From the IMG/VR virus record IMGVR_UViG_3300029998_000013, positions 62,001 to 126,000 of that record: DNA of 64,000 bases. One strand, given 5' to 3'. Positions 18,059-31,000 of this stretch are shown here, piece by piece; the stretch's first letter is position 1, and each line of letters opens with the position of its first letter. Made by a program: the position numbers and the translations under genes. Source of the DNA: a virus. The notes under the pieces were generated by a model, which did no database searches, was not told the DNA's origin, and saw nothing but the letters and a program-made list of their open reading frames with translations.

Positions 18059-21000
18059 CTACTCGCACTTATAATTTATGAGTAAATTTTGACTTCTTAA
18101 TAATGATCTTATTGTTGCAACAGTTTGGTAATAAACACTTTCTTGGAAATTATTCTTAGCGGCTGTGGTATTAATAACGAAGTCACTATTTTTAATTTGA
18201 ATCATATCTCCATCAAGAAGCATTTTCCCTCTTACTTGATTAATTAGATAAAGAATATTATTAATCTGTTGTTCTTTTAAAATCTTCTTCTTTTTTTCAG
18301 TTTCATTTGTAATTTCAAAAATATCTTTGATACCTCTATCAACTCTTGAACTAAACATTAAATAATCATTGGCAATAGATGATCCATCTTTTACATAATC
18401 TTGAAATAATGGAGTAAGACGATTATCACCGTATGTTTCATTATTTACAATTAAATTATATAGATAAAATAAATCTTTTCATTTAACAATTTGACCATTT
18501 AATGCTGTAACTTTATTTGATGGCTCAATTGAGCTATCAATTTTATTAAATTCATTTAATAATTTAAGAAAGTTTTCAATACTAATAGGATTATTTAATG
18601 TACTAATTCCATATGTAGGGGCTATTTGTGTACCAAATAAACTAAATGGATTTCTCATACTTCTTAATGTTAATGTATCACTTAGATCAGATGTTTCTGA
18701 TTTTTCTAATACACTAAATAGAACTTGTTCCATCATTATTTTAAAATTTGCTATTCCATAATCAGATGTTAAATCAATAATAACATCATTGTCTGAACTA
18801 GGTTCAATTTTTAAAACCATATCTCCAACATGAGGAATTTTATTTTTAGTTGCTCCTCTTAAATCAAGTGCTGAATGCATTTTGGCTCCGTCTGAAGTAT
18901 ATAAATGAACATTTGGAACGCCAGCTAATTTTAATAAATCTTTTGCACTAAATTTAAAATTTGCAATTTTAGACTCTTTATCAGCTGTTTTTAATCAAGA
19001 AGAAATCATATAATTATCAAATGCCGAAAATGCACGACTTAACATTTTATCGTCCATAGGAATTGGTAATGCTGAATTTCCTCTTTGATGTTTTAATACT
19101 TGATCTTTCTTAACATCAGTTGTTAAAGCTTTTTCATTTGTTCTAAGTAAATCTCTATAATATGAGAATACAAAGTTAAACTTTTTTGATGTTAATAAAG
19201 CTATATTAAAGGTAGTTCCTACACTATGAATCATTTCTCTAAAGTGAGGCACATTTTCTAATACATCAAATACATTAACTGTATTTTTAATTAAATTATA
19301 GTAATTTGCTGCAGCCTTTCTATATTTATCATTTTTAGGATGAATAAAATGACGACAGTTAAACTCTCCACCAATAATTGATTTTGTATGAATTTCTTCT
19401 TTATTATAATAATTAATTGATGATACTTCAATTTCTGAAGCATTACGAAGTGTGTCAAAAATATAATCAAAAACTTGAGTCTTTGAGTCATTAGACATAC
19501 TATATAATTTACTTAGATGTGTATTATTATTTAAAATAGCTAATACAATATCCTTATAAGTTTTATTAGTATCTGATAGAGTGGTAGTTTTTGTTCCATC
19601 TGCATCAGTTTGACTAATACTATTTACTACTACATTAGTTTCAAATTCAGCTCTTACAGCTGCAACAACTTGATTATAATCATCAGTTCCTTTTAGTAAA
19701 CTATTAGCTGTTATATTCTTTAAACTCTTAAGTTTAAAGCCAAAAACTTTATGTTCAGAATTAAACATTGCACTTTCAATAACATTTAGAAAATTGTTTA
19801 GAGCATCAACGTTTGCATCAATAGAACCATTAACTCCAAAAATCTTAGCCATTGCTCCAAATTCAGCACCTCCATTAAAGATGTCTAAGAAAGTTTTACA
19901 AATAGCATCCATATCAGTTCTTGAATTATTATATAATGCAAGTTTACCTTCAATTTGTTGATATTGTTCAACTAATGCTTCAGCATAAACTGGTTTAGTT
20001 GTCAGAAAAGTATTTGATTGAATATTATGAGCTACATATTGTGCTAAGTCAGAATTCATATAAATAGAAACATCTTTAGCAGAGAAACCTACAGCTAACA
20101 TATATAAATGCATAGCGGCTAAGTCAACCACAGCATTAATTTTAGCCATAATTAATTCTTTAGCATTATCAGTTGCTCCAGAAATAAATCCAGAAATTGC
20201 TAATGCAGCTTGAATTCTATTAATTTCACTTAATTCTTTTTGTAAGTCTTCATATCCATATAATCCTAAAATAGATTGAAATGTAGATTTAGAAACTCTA
20301 GTGTCAGCAATACTTACTCTTGTATGTTTTTTTAATACTCCAGTAGCAGGATCTTGCATATAAAATTCCTTTAAGAAGACTTTATTATCAGATATTCCTT
20401 TAATGCTAACTAAACCTTCATCTAATTTTTCATACCAACTATTATAGTAATTGCTAAGTGCAAAGAAAACTTTTAATCCATTAGCTCCAATACCTACGTC
20501 TTGTTTACCCACAGCTGCTTGATATTGTTGTTTAAACATGCCAACAGCATTAGTAGACGAGAAACGATCTTTTCTCCTAATTAGATTTTTTGTAAAATCG
20601 GTTAAAGTTTTAATCTTAAGATCTGCTTTAGCTCTACTATTGATTGTTTTAGTTAAATCTGCAATTTCTGAATCAGTAATTGAGGCAGGATTAACATCAG
20701 CTAAAGTAGAGATTATAGTAAGTAAAGGAGCTTTTTCTCCAGAATTACTAAGTCACTCAGTTAAGATTTTATCAATTTGTTGAAGTCTTACTTTACCAGC
20801 CTCTGCCGCCCCAGAGTGCCACATATTAATACTAATAGGCACAGTAGCTAATAATTGATTACTTGGAGCACTAATTGTACTGTTAATCTTAGACACAATT
20901 GAATTTTGCAAAGTATGTCTAGAAGAAATATAATCAGTGTATTCATTATAAAAGTTTAAGAATGTTACTAATTTTGATACAGATGGATCAGTTAATATTA

Positions 21001-24000
21001 CTTGATTTGATAAAAGTTTAATATCTTGTGGCGCTAATTCTGAATCAGTTAATAGATCCTTAATAGTTTTTGCCCCTTTATTAATTTTTCTTAAAACTTT
21101 ACCTAATCTATTTATATCTTCTGGTGCCATTAACTTAGCAATTTCAAATGAATTAGATAAGTTACCTGCAATATTATTAAATCATGCAGCATCTTCATTT
21201 AAATTAATAGCTCTTTTAAGAATATATTGAGGAGAACTTTCATTCGTAACACTTACTAAAGTATTAGATGGTATAGGTAATGTACTTAATGCATCCAACT
21301 CTTCTTTAGTATTGTAGTCAAACATATTAGTCCATAAATCAAATTGAGAACCTTTATTAAATCCATAACCCATAATGTAGGCCTTATCAATATCAAAGTC
21401 AGATCCCTGTAATCAAATTTGTCATACTGATACATAAGCATTATTACTTGGTGTATTAAAGTATGCAATATTTTTCATAGGCATAAAAGACTGCATTGAT
21501 TGAGCTGGAATACGAGCGGCAATAAATTCATGTGATTTCTCTCATGATGCATATTGTTTCTTTGCTAATTTTTCAATAATTTCTTGTCTATTATTATTAA
21601 ATCAATTAGCGTCAGGAATATCAGATTGTCCAATCTTAACCTTAGTTAAATTATAATAATATCTTAGTAATTCATTACGTAAATTAACTGGCTGTAAAGT
21701 AGATTCATTGATTAAATCTTCTGTTGTATCATTCATTAGAGGAATAATAGCTCTAATCTCTCTAGCTGATTCTATAAACTCTTTAAATCATTTACCAGCA
21801 TTAGGATTAAATACATACTTAGATTTTGTTGTATTGGCTGCTTTAATGTATAAATAATCATCGCCATCTTTAACTAAAATTTTAGAGCCTAGTTTACCAC
21901 CTGGCTTCTTATATAAATACTCGCCAGTTTCCCCTAATCTATAAGTTACTGTTTTACCATCTTCTGAGTCCTGTTTTAAAATATTTCCATTTTGTTGTTC
22001 AGTTGGAAGTTGAGAAACTAATCTAACAAATATACGTTTCCCATTTTGTAAAACAATTTTAAAATCTGCAGGAGTTGAATCTTCTGCATAATCTTCTTCA
22101 AGCAATTCTTTAAAGTAAGAGGAACCCTTAGCTTTAACAGTAGAGATAGTATCATTACCATTACTGAAAGTAGATTTATAAATATTAGGAAGAACTAATT
22201 CAGCAGCACTAAATTTATAATTATAAACTTGTTGTGAGTTATTTGTTAAATAATGTTCTTTAACATCATCAAAAATATCAGCTACTAAGGAATCATTCCC
22301 AAAATAACCTGTAAAATTAATAATGCCATTTGCATCAGTAAATTTATTTAATTCTTGTAAAGTAATACCTTGGTCAAGTAAGTCTAGATTTCTTTGGGTT
22401 CAGAATCTAAAGTAATTATCCAATTTATTAATATCAAGTTTGCCTTCTGCAGTTAAAGTATTAAATCTAGCTGCAAATTGCATTAAAGTATTTAATTCTT
22501 GAGGAGTAATATCAGTATCATTTTTATTAGCTAAGAAGTCCTGATGCTGAGTTAATGAGTAACGTAATCTTACTGAATCTAAATCAAATAAGGTTTTTGT
22601 TGTCATAGTAGGCAAATATCTCTCATTTTCATTCATTTGGGTAGTAAATGATTGACCTGATGCCGCAGCTTTTTTAGACATTAATAACAATTCAATAACA
22701 CCTTCTCATCCCATTGGTTTATTTAATCCAAATACTTTTGCAAGTAATAATTGAAGTCTACCAATTGTTTTTTGAATTCATGATAAGCTAGGATTTTGTT
22801 CAGCTTGGCGTGCTAATAATTCTTCTATGATTTCTAATTGACCTTCTTCTGAGTTAAGATTAACACCATATTGAGTGGCCATATCTTCAACTGATGCCAT
22901 ATTAGAGCCATCTAATAATTTAGAAGCATTCTTATATAAATAGTCTCTGGCAGATAATAATATATTTTTATATGTATTAGCATCTTCTCCATTAAATAAT
23001 ATACTTAGTCCATGATGACCTACTGCTTCATGAATAATCAATTGATTTCCTTTAGCGGTTCCTTTATAAGCCCCATTTAAAGTAATCTCTTGTGTACTAG
23101 GATTATAGAACGAATTAACGATTGCATCAATTCCAGCAGCCTTAGCAATTCCTCGCATAGAACCCTCATCAACATATTGTACTTTTAATTTATTTAAACC
23201 AGCTAAAGAAAGACTTGTATATAATTTAGTATTTCTTTCTTTTTCTAACTTAGTGTCAAGGGTGGTGGCCACTTGAAAAGTTAATTCTGCAGGTTTTAAA
23301 TCACGTGTAACTCGAACTACTTTCTTAATAGCTTTATTTGGGCCATATGCTTTAAGTTTATAATATTCAGCAGGATTAGAAATTTCTCATAATTCTCCAG
23401 TTTCTGGATTAATTACAGTATCTGCTAAATTAATTTTATCAACTGTAGTATCAACATCTGGAAGTAATTGTTCAATATAACGATCAATTATTTCATTATT
23501 TGTTAAAGTTTCCTCTCCAGGGATATAATTATCAAGAGCTTCGCGAATCATGTCTTCTTGAGAATAGATAATCATTTTTTCAACACCATCAACAATCTTT
23601 GGAACTTCATAAATTTTATACATTTTATGTGAGGGGTTTAAGATAGCTCCTAAACCACTATAATAACGAGTTAAGAATTTATTATTAAGTTTAACAATTA
23701 AATCTCTCATAAAATGTTGAAAGAAGTTTTTATTGCTAAATGGTAATAACTCCCCATCTTTAAATGATTCGGCAATTGAAGTTGCTAAATCGACAGAAGG
23801 AGAATTTGCTAAGTGTCTCGCAAATTCCTTAGATAATGATTCATATAATTTATTTAATTCTGCTTCTCCTAATTTAGAAATAGAATTTACTCATGGTTTT
23901 GCAGCTTGTTGAATTAAACGAGCTATATCTTCATAAGCTTCATTAGCTATTCCAGCTGTTCTTTCATTCTGTGATAAGGCTGAAATTACTTGTGTTATTT

Positions 24001-27000
24001 CTTTAATCTTAGCAGCATCTGGACTATGACCAGCATCAAGCTGTGGTCCAATATGAACACTATCAAAACTAAAACTTCTTAATTCTGTGTCTCCAGTAAA
24101 TCAATCAGATGATGGATTTAAGTTAATTGCTCCAGATTTAAAGGCACCACTAGTAGATACAACATGAATCATTTTATCTTTTAATGGATATGCGCCATGT
24201 TCATCTTGATAATTAGTAATAATATGATAAAGAATATTTTGAGAATCTTCATTATAAACAAAAGACCCATCTTCTAAAACCCCAGAGAACTGCTCTCCAA
24301 TAGATTTTCATATATCAAATAAATTCTTTACCTCACGTGGTTCTTCAATAATATTTTCTTCAATATTTAAACCATTCTTATCAATTTGTTGTAAAGTTCT
24401 AACTAATTGATTATCATTAATTTGTAATCCTAGCAATTTAAAAATTTTACCATTTTCTACGAAATGATAATTAAAAGAACTTCCTAAATTAAATTTCTTA
24501 ACAGTAATAGGAAATGCAGATAGCATTTGTTTATTCTTCGAGTAATAATTTACAGGAGATCTTGACGAGGCTTGCATTGAAGCATTTGTAATAACAAATT
24601 CGGCATCTTTTTTAACAGAGCTTCCATAATCAGTAATACCTACCCCAAAACGTTTTAAAGTGCCATCATATTCTTTACCTGGATATGAAGCCGCAATCAT
24701 TTTACTATAAACAGCTGTAATTAAACTAGATCCATCTTGATAGTTAACTCCATCAGTATCCCCACCAATATTATAAACGTCATCTTTAGGGTCCTCAATA
24801 ATAGAGATATTAATTTTATCAGGAACACCAGTTCTAGAACCAAGAATAGCTCGCTCATAAGTAGCTGTAAATAATGAATTACGTTTAGCCATACCAGAAT
24901 ATCTAGCAGATGATTCTTCAGCAAATGCTTCTAAGTTACCAATTTGTGATACATTTCTTTCAGCTAACTTTTTAGCTGTATGCATATATTCGTGCTTAAC
25001 TGTAATATTTAAATATTCATTTCTGAATAGCATATTTGTTAACATCCATCTTTCTAATAATGGATTAATTTCTCCTTTATCATTTTTAATCAGTAATGCT
25101 GGTACTTCTTTAACTGTAGCTACATCTAAATCATCCTCATTATCTTCATATTGTTCTTCATGAGTAATAAATGATTCTAATACAGCTGGATCAATTCCAA
25201 AGAATTTGGCCAGATGAGTTAAATCTCCATCTTCTCCAATAAGCTTACCAAGTTCATTACTGTTAAGTAATAATTTAGCACTTTCTCCATTTCTAAAATT
25301 TAATAAATCAAATACTAAATTATTTAATTCAAAATCAATATATTTATTAAATTTTTGAAGATTTGCAGAGGAGTCTTTTGATGGATCAATTGTATCAGAA
25401 TAGAAATAAAAATTATCAAAAAGGTTTTGATTAACCATTACCTTCTTGCCATAGACAGCATAATCTTGTTCTTCAACAATATCAATACCTGTTTGCTTAA
25501 CAAAAACTAAAAAATCGTCTTTAGTAAATTTTGATAATTTATCATTAATTGCTACAAAAGCATCATTTGATTTAGCCATATCAGTAGATAATGTTAATCC
25601 AAAAATAGTATTAAACTTACTAATAATAGTTCTATATAAATCTGAATAATAAGCAGCTTGTTGATCATGAGCTAATGCTCTTAATTGTGGCACATTAATA
25701 ACTTTATTTTTTTCTGTAACTAATCCGCCAATAATGAAATCTTGATTTAATTTAGCATTTAATGCAATTTGTTTAGCTAAAATAGTATTTTTATCAGAAT
25801 AGTTACCAATAACTACATTATAATATTCAGATTTCCTTTTGCTTAATCCTAAATAGTCAAAAATAAAATTAGCTGTAAAGTTTTCAATAGGTAATCACTT
25901 TGCAGCATCTTTGCTTGATTTTTCATTAACAATTTCTAACTTCGTTGTAGTTCCCAATAGTATTGGTTCTGAACCTAAAAATAGATTTTTATATGAAGTA
26001 TTATTTGCATTATGTGGATCCTGTTCAAAGTTTAATCTACGAAGCATAACTTCACAATCAGAATATGCTAGATTTGCAACTTTGAAGGTTGGGATTTTAT
26101 TTCCCGAAGCAGTTGTAATTGTAGTAACAGGTCTTAACATGTAAGACTGTAAACTTATTTCTAAAGGATCTTGAATGACTTTTAATAAGTCAGCTAATGG
26201 CCCACCTTGTGTTGTGGCTTCATCAAACTTTCCTTGTAAAAGAGATTCTTCTCTAGCAATAATTAAATCAAATACAGTTTGACCATCTTCTCTTCCTGAT
26301 CCATTAACAGTGTTAATCATTAATCTAAGTTGAGAACGTAAAGCTTCAGTCTTTATCTTATCAATATCGTCACTAGATGTTATAGATTGTCCTGATATAA
26401 TCTTATTCTTTAAATCAATTATGTGCTCTTCTGGAATAAGGATTTGAAATCTCTTATTTAAGTATTTAGAAAAGTCTAAATCTGTAGACAAATCGTCCAT
26501 CTCATCAACATTATATAAATGTCGACGATTAGAGTTAGCTAAGAGTTTAGCATAGACACGTCCTTGTGCTTGAATTTGTGATAAATTCTGAGAATATAAT
26601 TCTTTATAAATAACCGATCCAGTACTTGGATTATAAATTGCATACACAGCTCCATTTGAGTTATTTAATGGTTGTGAAATAACATCATATAATGATAAAG
26701 CTGGATTATTCTCTTCTTTTGTTTTTACAGAGTCAAGATATGATGATACGGAGTGTACTACATCAATTACAGCTTTAAAAGGCAAATACATTTGATATAC
26801 TCCAGCATAATTAACAGCATCCGCTTCTTTAATTTTTTGAAAATAATATTGTAATGCTTTCTTTGGATTTTTAGATAAAAGTGTTCATTCAGTATCCTTA
26901 CTTAAAGTAATTAAATTTCGTGTTTGAAAATCTCTAAAAGTCGCGGACAATCCATAGAAGTGAGTCATTGATAAGTATTCGTGAGTTGAATCTCCTTGAC

Positions 27001-27997
27001 GATCTAAGTGTGGAATTGTATTTAAGATTTTTTGAGTAAATTCATCATTAAGTCTATCAACTGATTCAGATTCATGTGTATCAGTATGGGATAATACTTT
27101 TTCTCCCGAAGTTTTAATTTTATACTTTGGAGATCCTAAAGAATCAACAAAAGTATTAAATGATTTAAAATCAACATCTAATATATAATTAAATTCTTGA
27201 CTAATTACACTATCAAAATTAGTTAGAAACACAGCTGCATTATAAGCATCATGTTTAGCTCTAACACCGATACGTTGAATATCTCCCGATAATGAAGGAA
27301 TTACACGTTGTTCTTCAGCAAATCTAATTTTTGGATCAATAGAAGTTAAGTGCTTAAATAAATCTATTAAAACCTTTTTATATGTTTCATAATTTTCTAC
27401 TTGGAATGTATTTCCTACATAGAGATTAGCTGTGAATTTTCTATCAGTATAATAATCATCTTTATGTAAAACGTCTTGAGCAATTAAATAATCTACAACC
27501 GTTTGAAATAATGAATTCTTTAGATCTTGAATTCCTTGACTAATTTCAACGTTGCCTCTAACATAGGTATCACGATTGAGAGGGCCTCTATAGATCGCAT
27601 TTATTACAAGTTCATTAATCCTATTATGAAAATAAGATTTGGCAACTTGTAAATTAGTAAACATATCATCTACAATTGGAGATGTAAACTCATTAATTGC
27701 ATCAGTTCTAAACGCCGCAGTGGGTCTAGCAGCTAGATTTCTAAGTTTACGATTAGATGTTCTAGCTGTAACAATTTCTGGAGCTAATGCACTAAGCCGT
27801 TCCAAAATAGTTGTACTATTGATGTCTTTATATTTTTGTCTTAATTCTTCTATTGTCTCAGTCTCGGTAGTCTCAGGCCCGTAGAAAGCCTGAGCTGCTT
27901 GAAATAGCAGCCCAGGAATATCTGCGGGAGACTTTGCCATTAAGATCTGTCGCCCAAATTTCATGAGTACAGGTCTAGGACATTGTTGTTTACCCAT
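18059..27997 (-). CDS. Giant virion RNA polymerase polyprotein, 3312 aa
   Basis: One frame from ATG at 27997 to TAG at 18059-18061 when TGA is Trp, with more than ten TGA codons. The key motif is SDFDIDKAY: Asp2200, Asp2202 and Asp2204 (21386-21400), the Mg-binding triad of the double-psi beta-barrel RNA polymerases (YonO/crAss type; the phi14:2 virion enzyme is the studied relative). Upstream, MQSFMPMKN and VWQIWLQG lead into it. An earlier DG-rich segment, DTDGVNYQDGSSLITA (about 1080-1095), may be the second barrel (inference). Two zincin-like motifs lie in the same chain, HEYMH (1002-1006) and HEAVGHH (1656-1662). The polymerase is expected to be packaged and to transcribe early genes after entry. 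Confidence 0.9.
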
Positions 27998-28008
27998 ATT
28001 TTATATTT

Positions 28009-31000
28009 TTAACAGGTTCATAGTTTTTCTATATTATCTCAAGCTTCATTATTTGGATCTATAGCCATAACTTTATCCCTAAAATTAGCGAAGTTTTCTG
28101 GTATATCTCCCGTAGTAAAGAGGGTATTTATATCTATCTTATTTTGAGTTAAAATTTCAAGAATAGCAGTAATTTCTTCTTGAACTTTTGGATCAAAACT
28201 ATCACCCTCATCCATTTTTCCATCTAACATTAGTGTTATTCTATTTCTAACTAGATCTTGAATAGAACCTGGAGTAAAATCTAATTGTTTTAATTTTCCA
28301 GTTCAAACTGATTCGGGTTTTGAATTTCCAAGAATTACATTTAGTTCGGCAACTGATTTAGTTTTTAATAAATCTATCTTACCTTTTCATTCTGCGAGTT
28401 TTAATGCAGATTTGACTAATTGAGCTCTAACTACTTTTACTTTTAATTGATCTATATTATCACTAGCTTCTGCAGTAAAAATAGGTTTTTTATTAAATAC
28501 TATTTGATTTAATTCAAATGTAGTGGCTATTTTTTCTTGTTGTTCTGGACTTTTACTCCTTAATATCTTAATTGCTTTCTTAATTTCATCAATAGATACT
28601 CCAGAATTAGCAATCAGATTTCTAACTGTAATAGGCAAAGCTGTAGTTGATGGCTGTAAATTTAATGCTTTTGCAACTTCTAAGTATTCTCCTTCGGAAA
28701 TATTACTTGGATTATTTAAGAAATCTAATTTATCTATAGAAGATTCTGCCCCTAACTTAACTTTATCTCTTAAATCTACTAAAATTCGTGGACCTTCTGG
28801 AGATAAAGTTGTATAAAGATTATCTAAAATACTCGGATGAAAAGTATCACCGACTAATTCAGTTCCTTCGTTTTTTGTTAAAATTGGAATATTATAATAA
28901 ATTGAATCTTTAAGACCCTTTCAATAATTCACCACATCATTTATAACAGAAAAATATTGTTTATCTAAATCAACCCCAATACCATTCTCTTGAATTTTAG
29001 CTTCTAATGCATTTTGTAATTTAAAAATATTTCAGAATGCTTTAAATCAATAACGTCCTTCTTTTTGACGGGCGACAGTATTAATTACATAACTTTTAAA
29101 TTCTGTACGATATTTTGCAGATTCTTCTGGACTAACATTCGTTGGTTTAGGATGAGTTTTAACATAATCTCTAACAGATTCATAGACTTTTTGAGCACCT
29201 TTATTACTATAAGTAATAGCATCTAAAATAGTCTTACTAGCATCTTTATGAGCGTTTGCAAATAAAGCTTTTAAGATTTTTTGTGCTGAATCATCACGAT
29301 TCCCCATTACATCAGTTAATCAAGAATTTCCATCATTTAATAGTTTATCAAATAATTCTACTTTTTCTGTTGCTAAAGAAATTAACAAATCTAATACATC
29401 ATTTCCACTAAATAAACTACCAGATAAAGCATAGACTTCATCTAATGCTTTTTTACCCTGAACAGTTTCAGAAGTTTTTCTTGCATCAAAAATTCTCTTT
29501 GTTAAACTTGGAGTATCAGATGTTCCATTAACAATTTTATCAATTTCTTTTCAAGTACGAGTAGTGCTATGCATTGTGATAAATCTAATAGTTCTATCAT
29601 TAGGTCCAACACCAGTATCATCCATATAAGAAGCTGTAATATAAGGTCGTCCAGCTCTTTGTTCATATGATTTTTTAAGTCTATCTTCAAAGTCTACTTT
29701 ATCAGCATCATTTCAACCTTCAAAAGATTTTCCAAATAAAGTACTTTTAAATAAAGTTTTATATTTTTCAAAATCTTTAGGAAAGAAATTAATAACTGGA
29801 TCATTAACAACTTTAAAGTTAGAGTCATAAAATAATAAACCAGGTGTTTCAGTTAATTCTTTTAAACTCGTTTGTAATTTTTTGCCATTAACTGGTGGTC
29901 ACATACGAGTAGACGTAATATTAACTACTGTTTTTGGATTATTAATTTCAACATACTTACCAATTTCTAAATCATTCATTAGAGTTTCATAAGTTTCTAA
30001 AACTCGCTGATTGGTAGGAGAATTAGCAAATACAGAACCAATAACATTTTTTAAATTTTCTAAATCTGGAAATGTTCCAAGATGCACAAAGAAATCTTCT
30101 CCAGTTGTTGGATTAATAAGTCTATACATTAAATTTAAATATTTCGATTTATCAGGCAAATGTTTACTTGCATCATCATATTTAAGAGCTACAGGTTTAT
30201 TTGAAGCTTCGTGATATAAATCAGCTGTAATAACAAAACCAGAAGTAGTTTTACCATCTTGACCTTTTGGTAAAACATCACTTAAAGTTAATAATGGATT
30301 AGCAAATATTTCTTGAACAGTTTTAATGTCAATAACTTTATTCTTTAAGATTTGATATTTAGCTTTAATTAATAAATTAACTGCTTTATCATAATCTGCT
30401 TTTGGCATCGTTACTTTACTAGCTCTTTGATTTTTAAGTAGATAATCCAATCCATAAGAGAACTTAGAAGCACCTCTTGCAATAGTTGCTTTATCACCAT
30501 TTAAAGAACTGATAACACTCATATCATTGTAAAAGGTATGAACCATTACATTTTGAGAGCCTTTATGTGATTCACTAAAACGAGTTAAAGAGAATTTTAA
30601 TACAGTATCTTGAATATCATTATTTAATGAGTCAGTGACATCAATTCTATCATCAGTTGACATTAACATATCTTCTGGACTTACTGAACCAACATCAGCT
30701 TTTCTATTAAATAAATAATCATTATCAAGAGTAGTTGTAGTTCCTAAGAGTTTTTCAAGTTCTTTAATTCTTGCGGCCTTTAATTCAGTAACCATTGTAG
30801 CATCTAGAGGATTTAACTCGTCTGTATATGAATCAGTTTTTTGATGTAATTCTAAACGTTGTCCAAAATCAATATCAGCATCTCTTACAATAATAGAACC
30901 ATATTTAGCTCTAGATAAATAAGTATAGAAAGCTTTTAGACTATCAAAGATACTCTTTTCTTTTGCTGCGGATAAATTAAAAACAAAATAATCGAACTCT

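Noticed and set aside
20538-20783. + strand open frames opposite the giant genes (also at 12457, 14060, 27639, 33521, 35564)
   Set aside because: They lie wholly within long - strand coding frames, have no start context or neighbours on their strand, and show hydrophobic compositions typical of antisense shadows.
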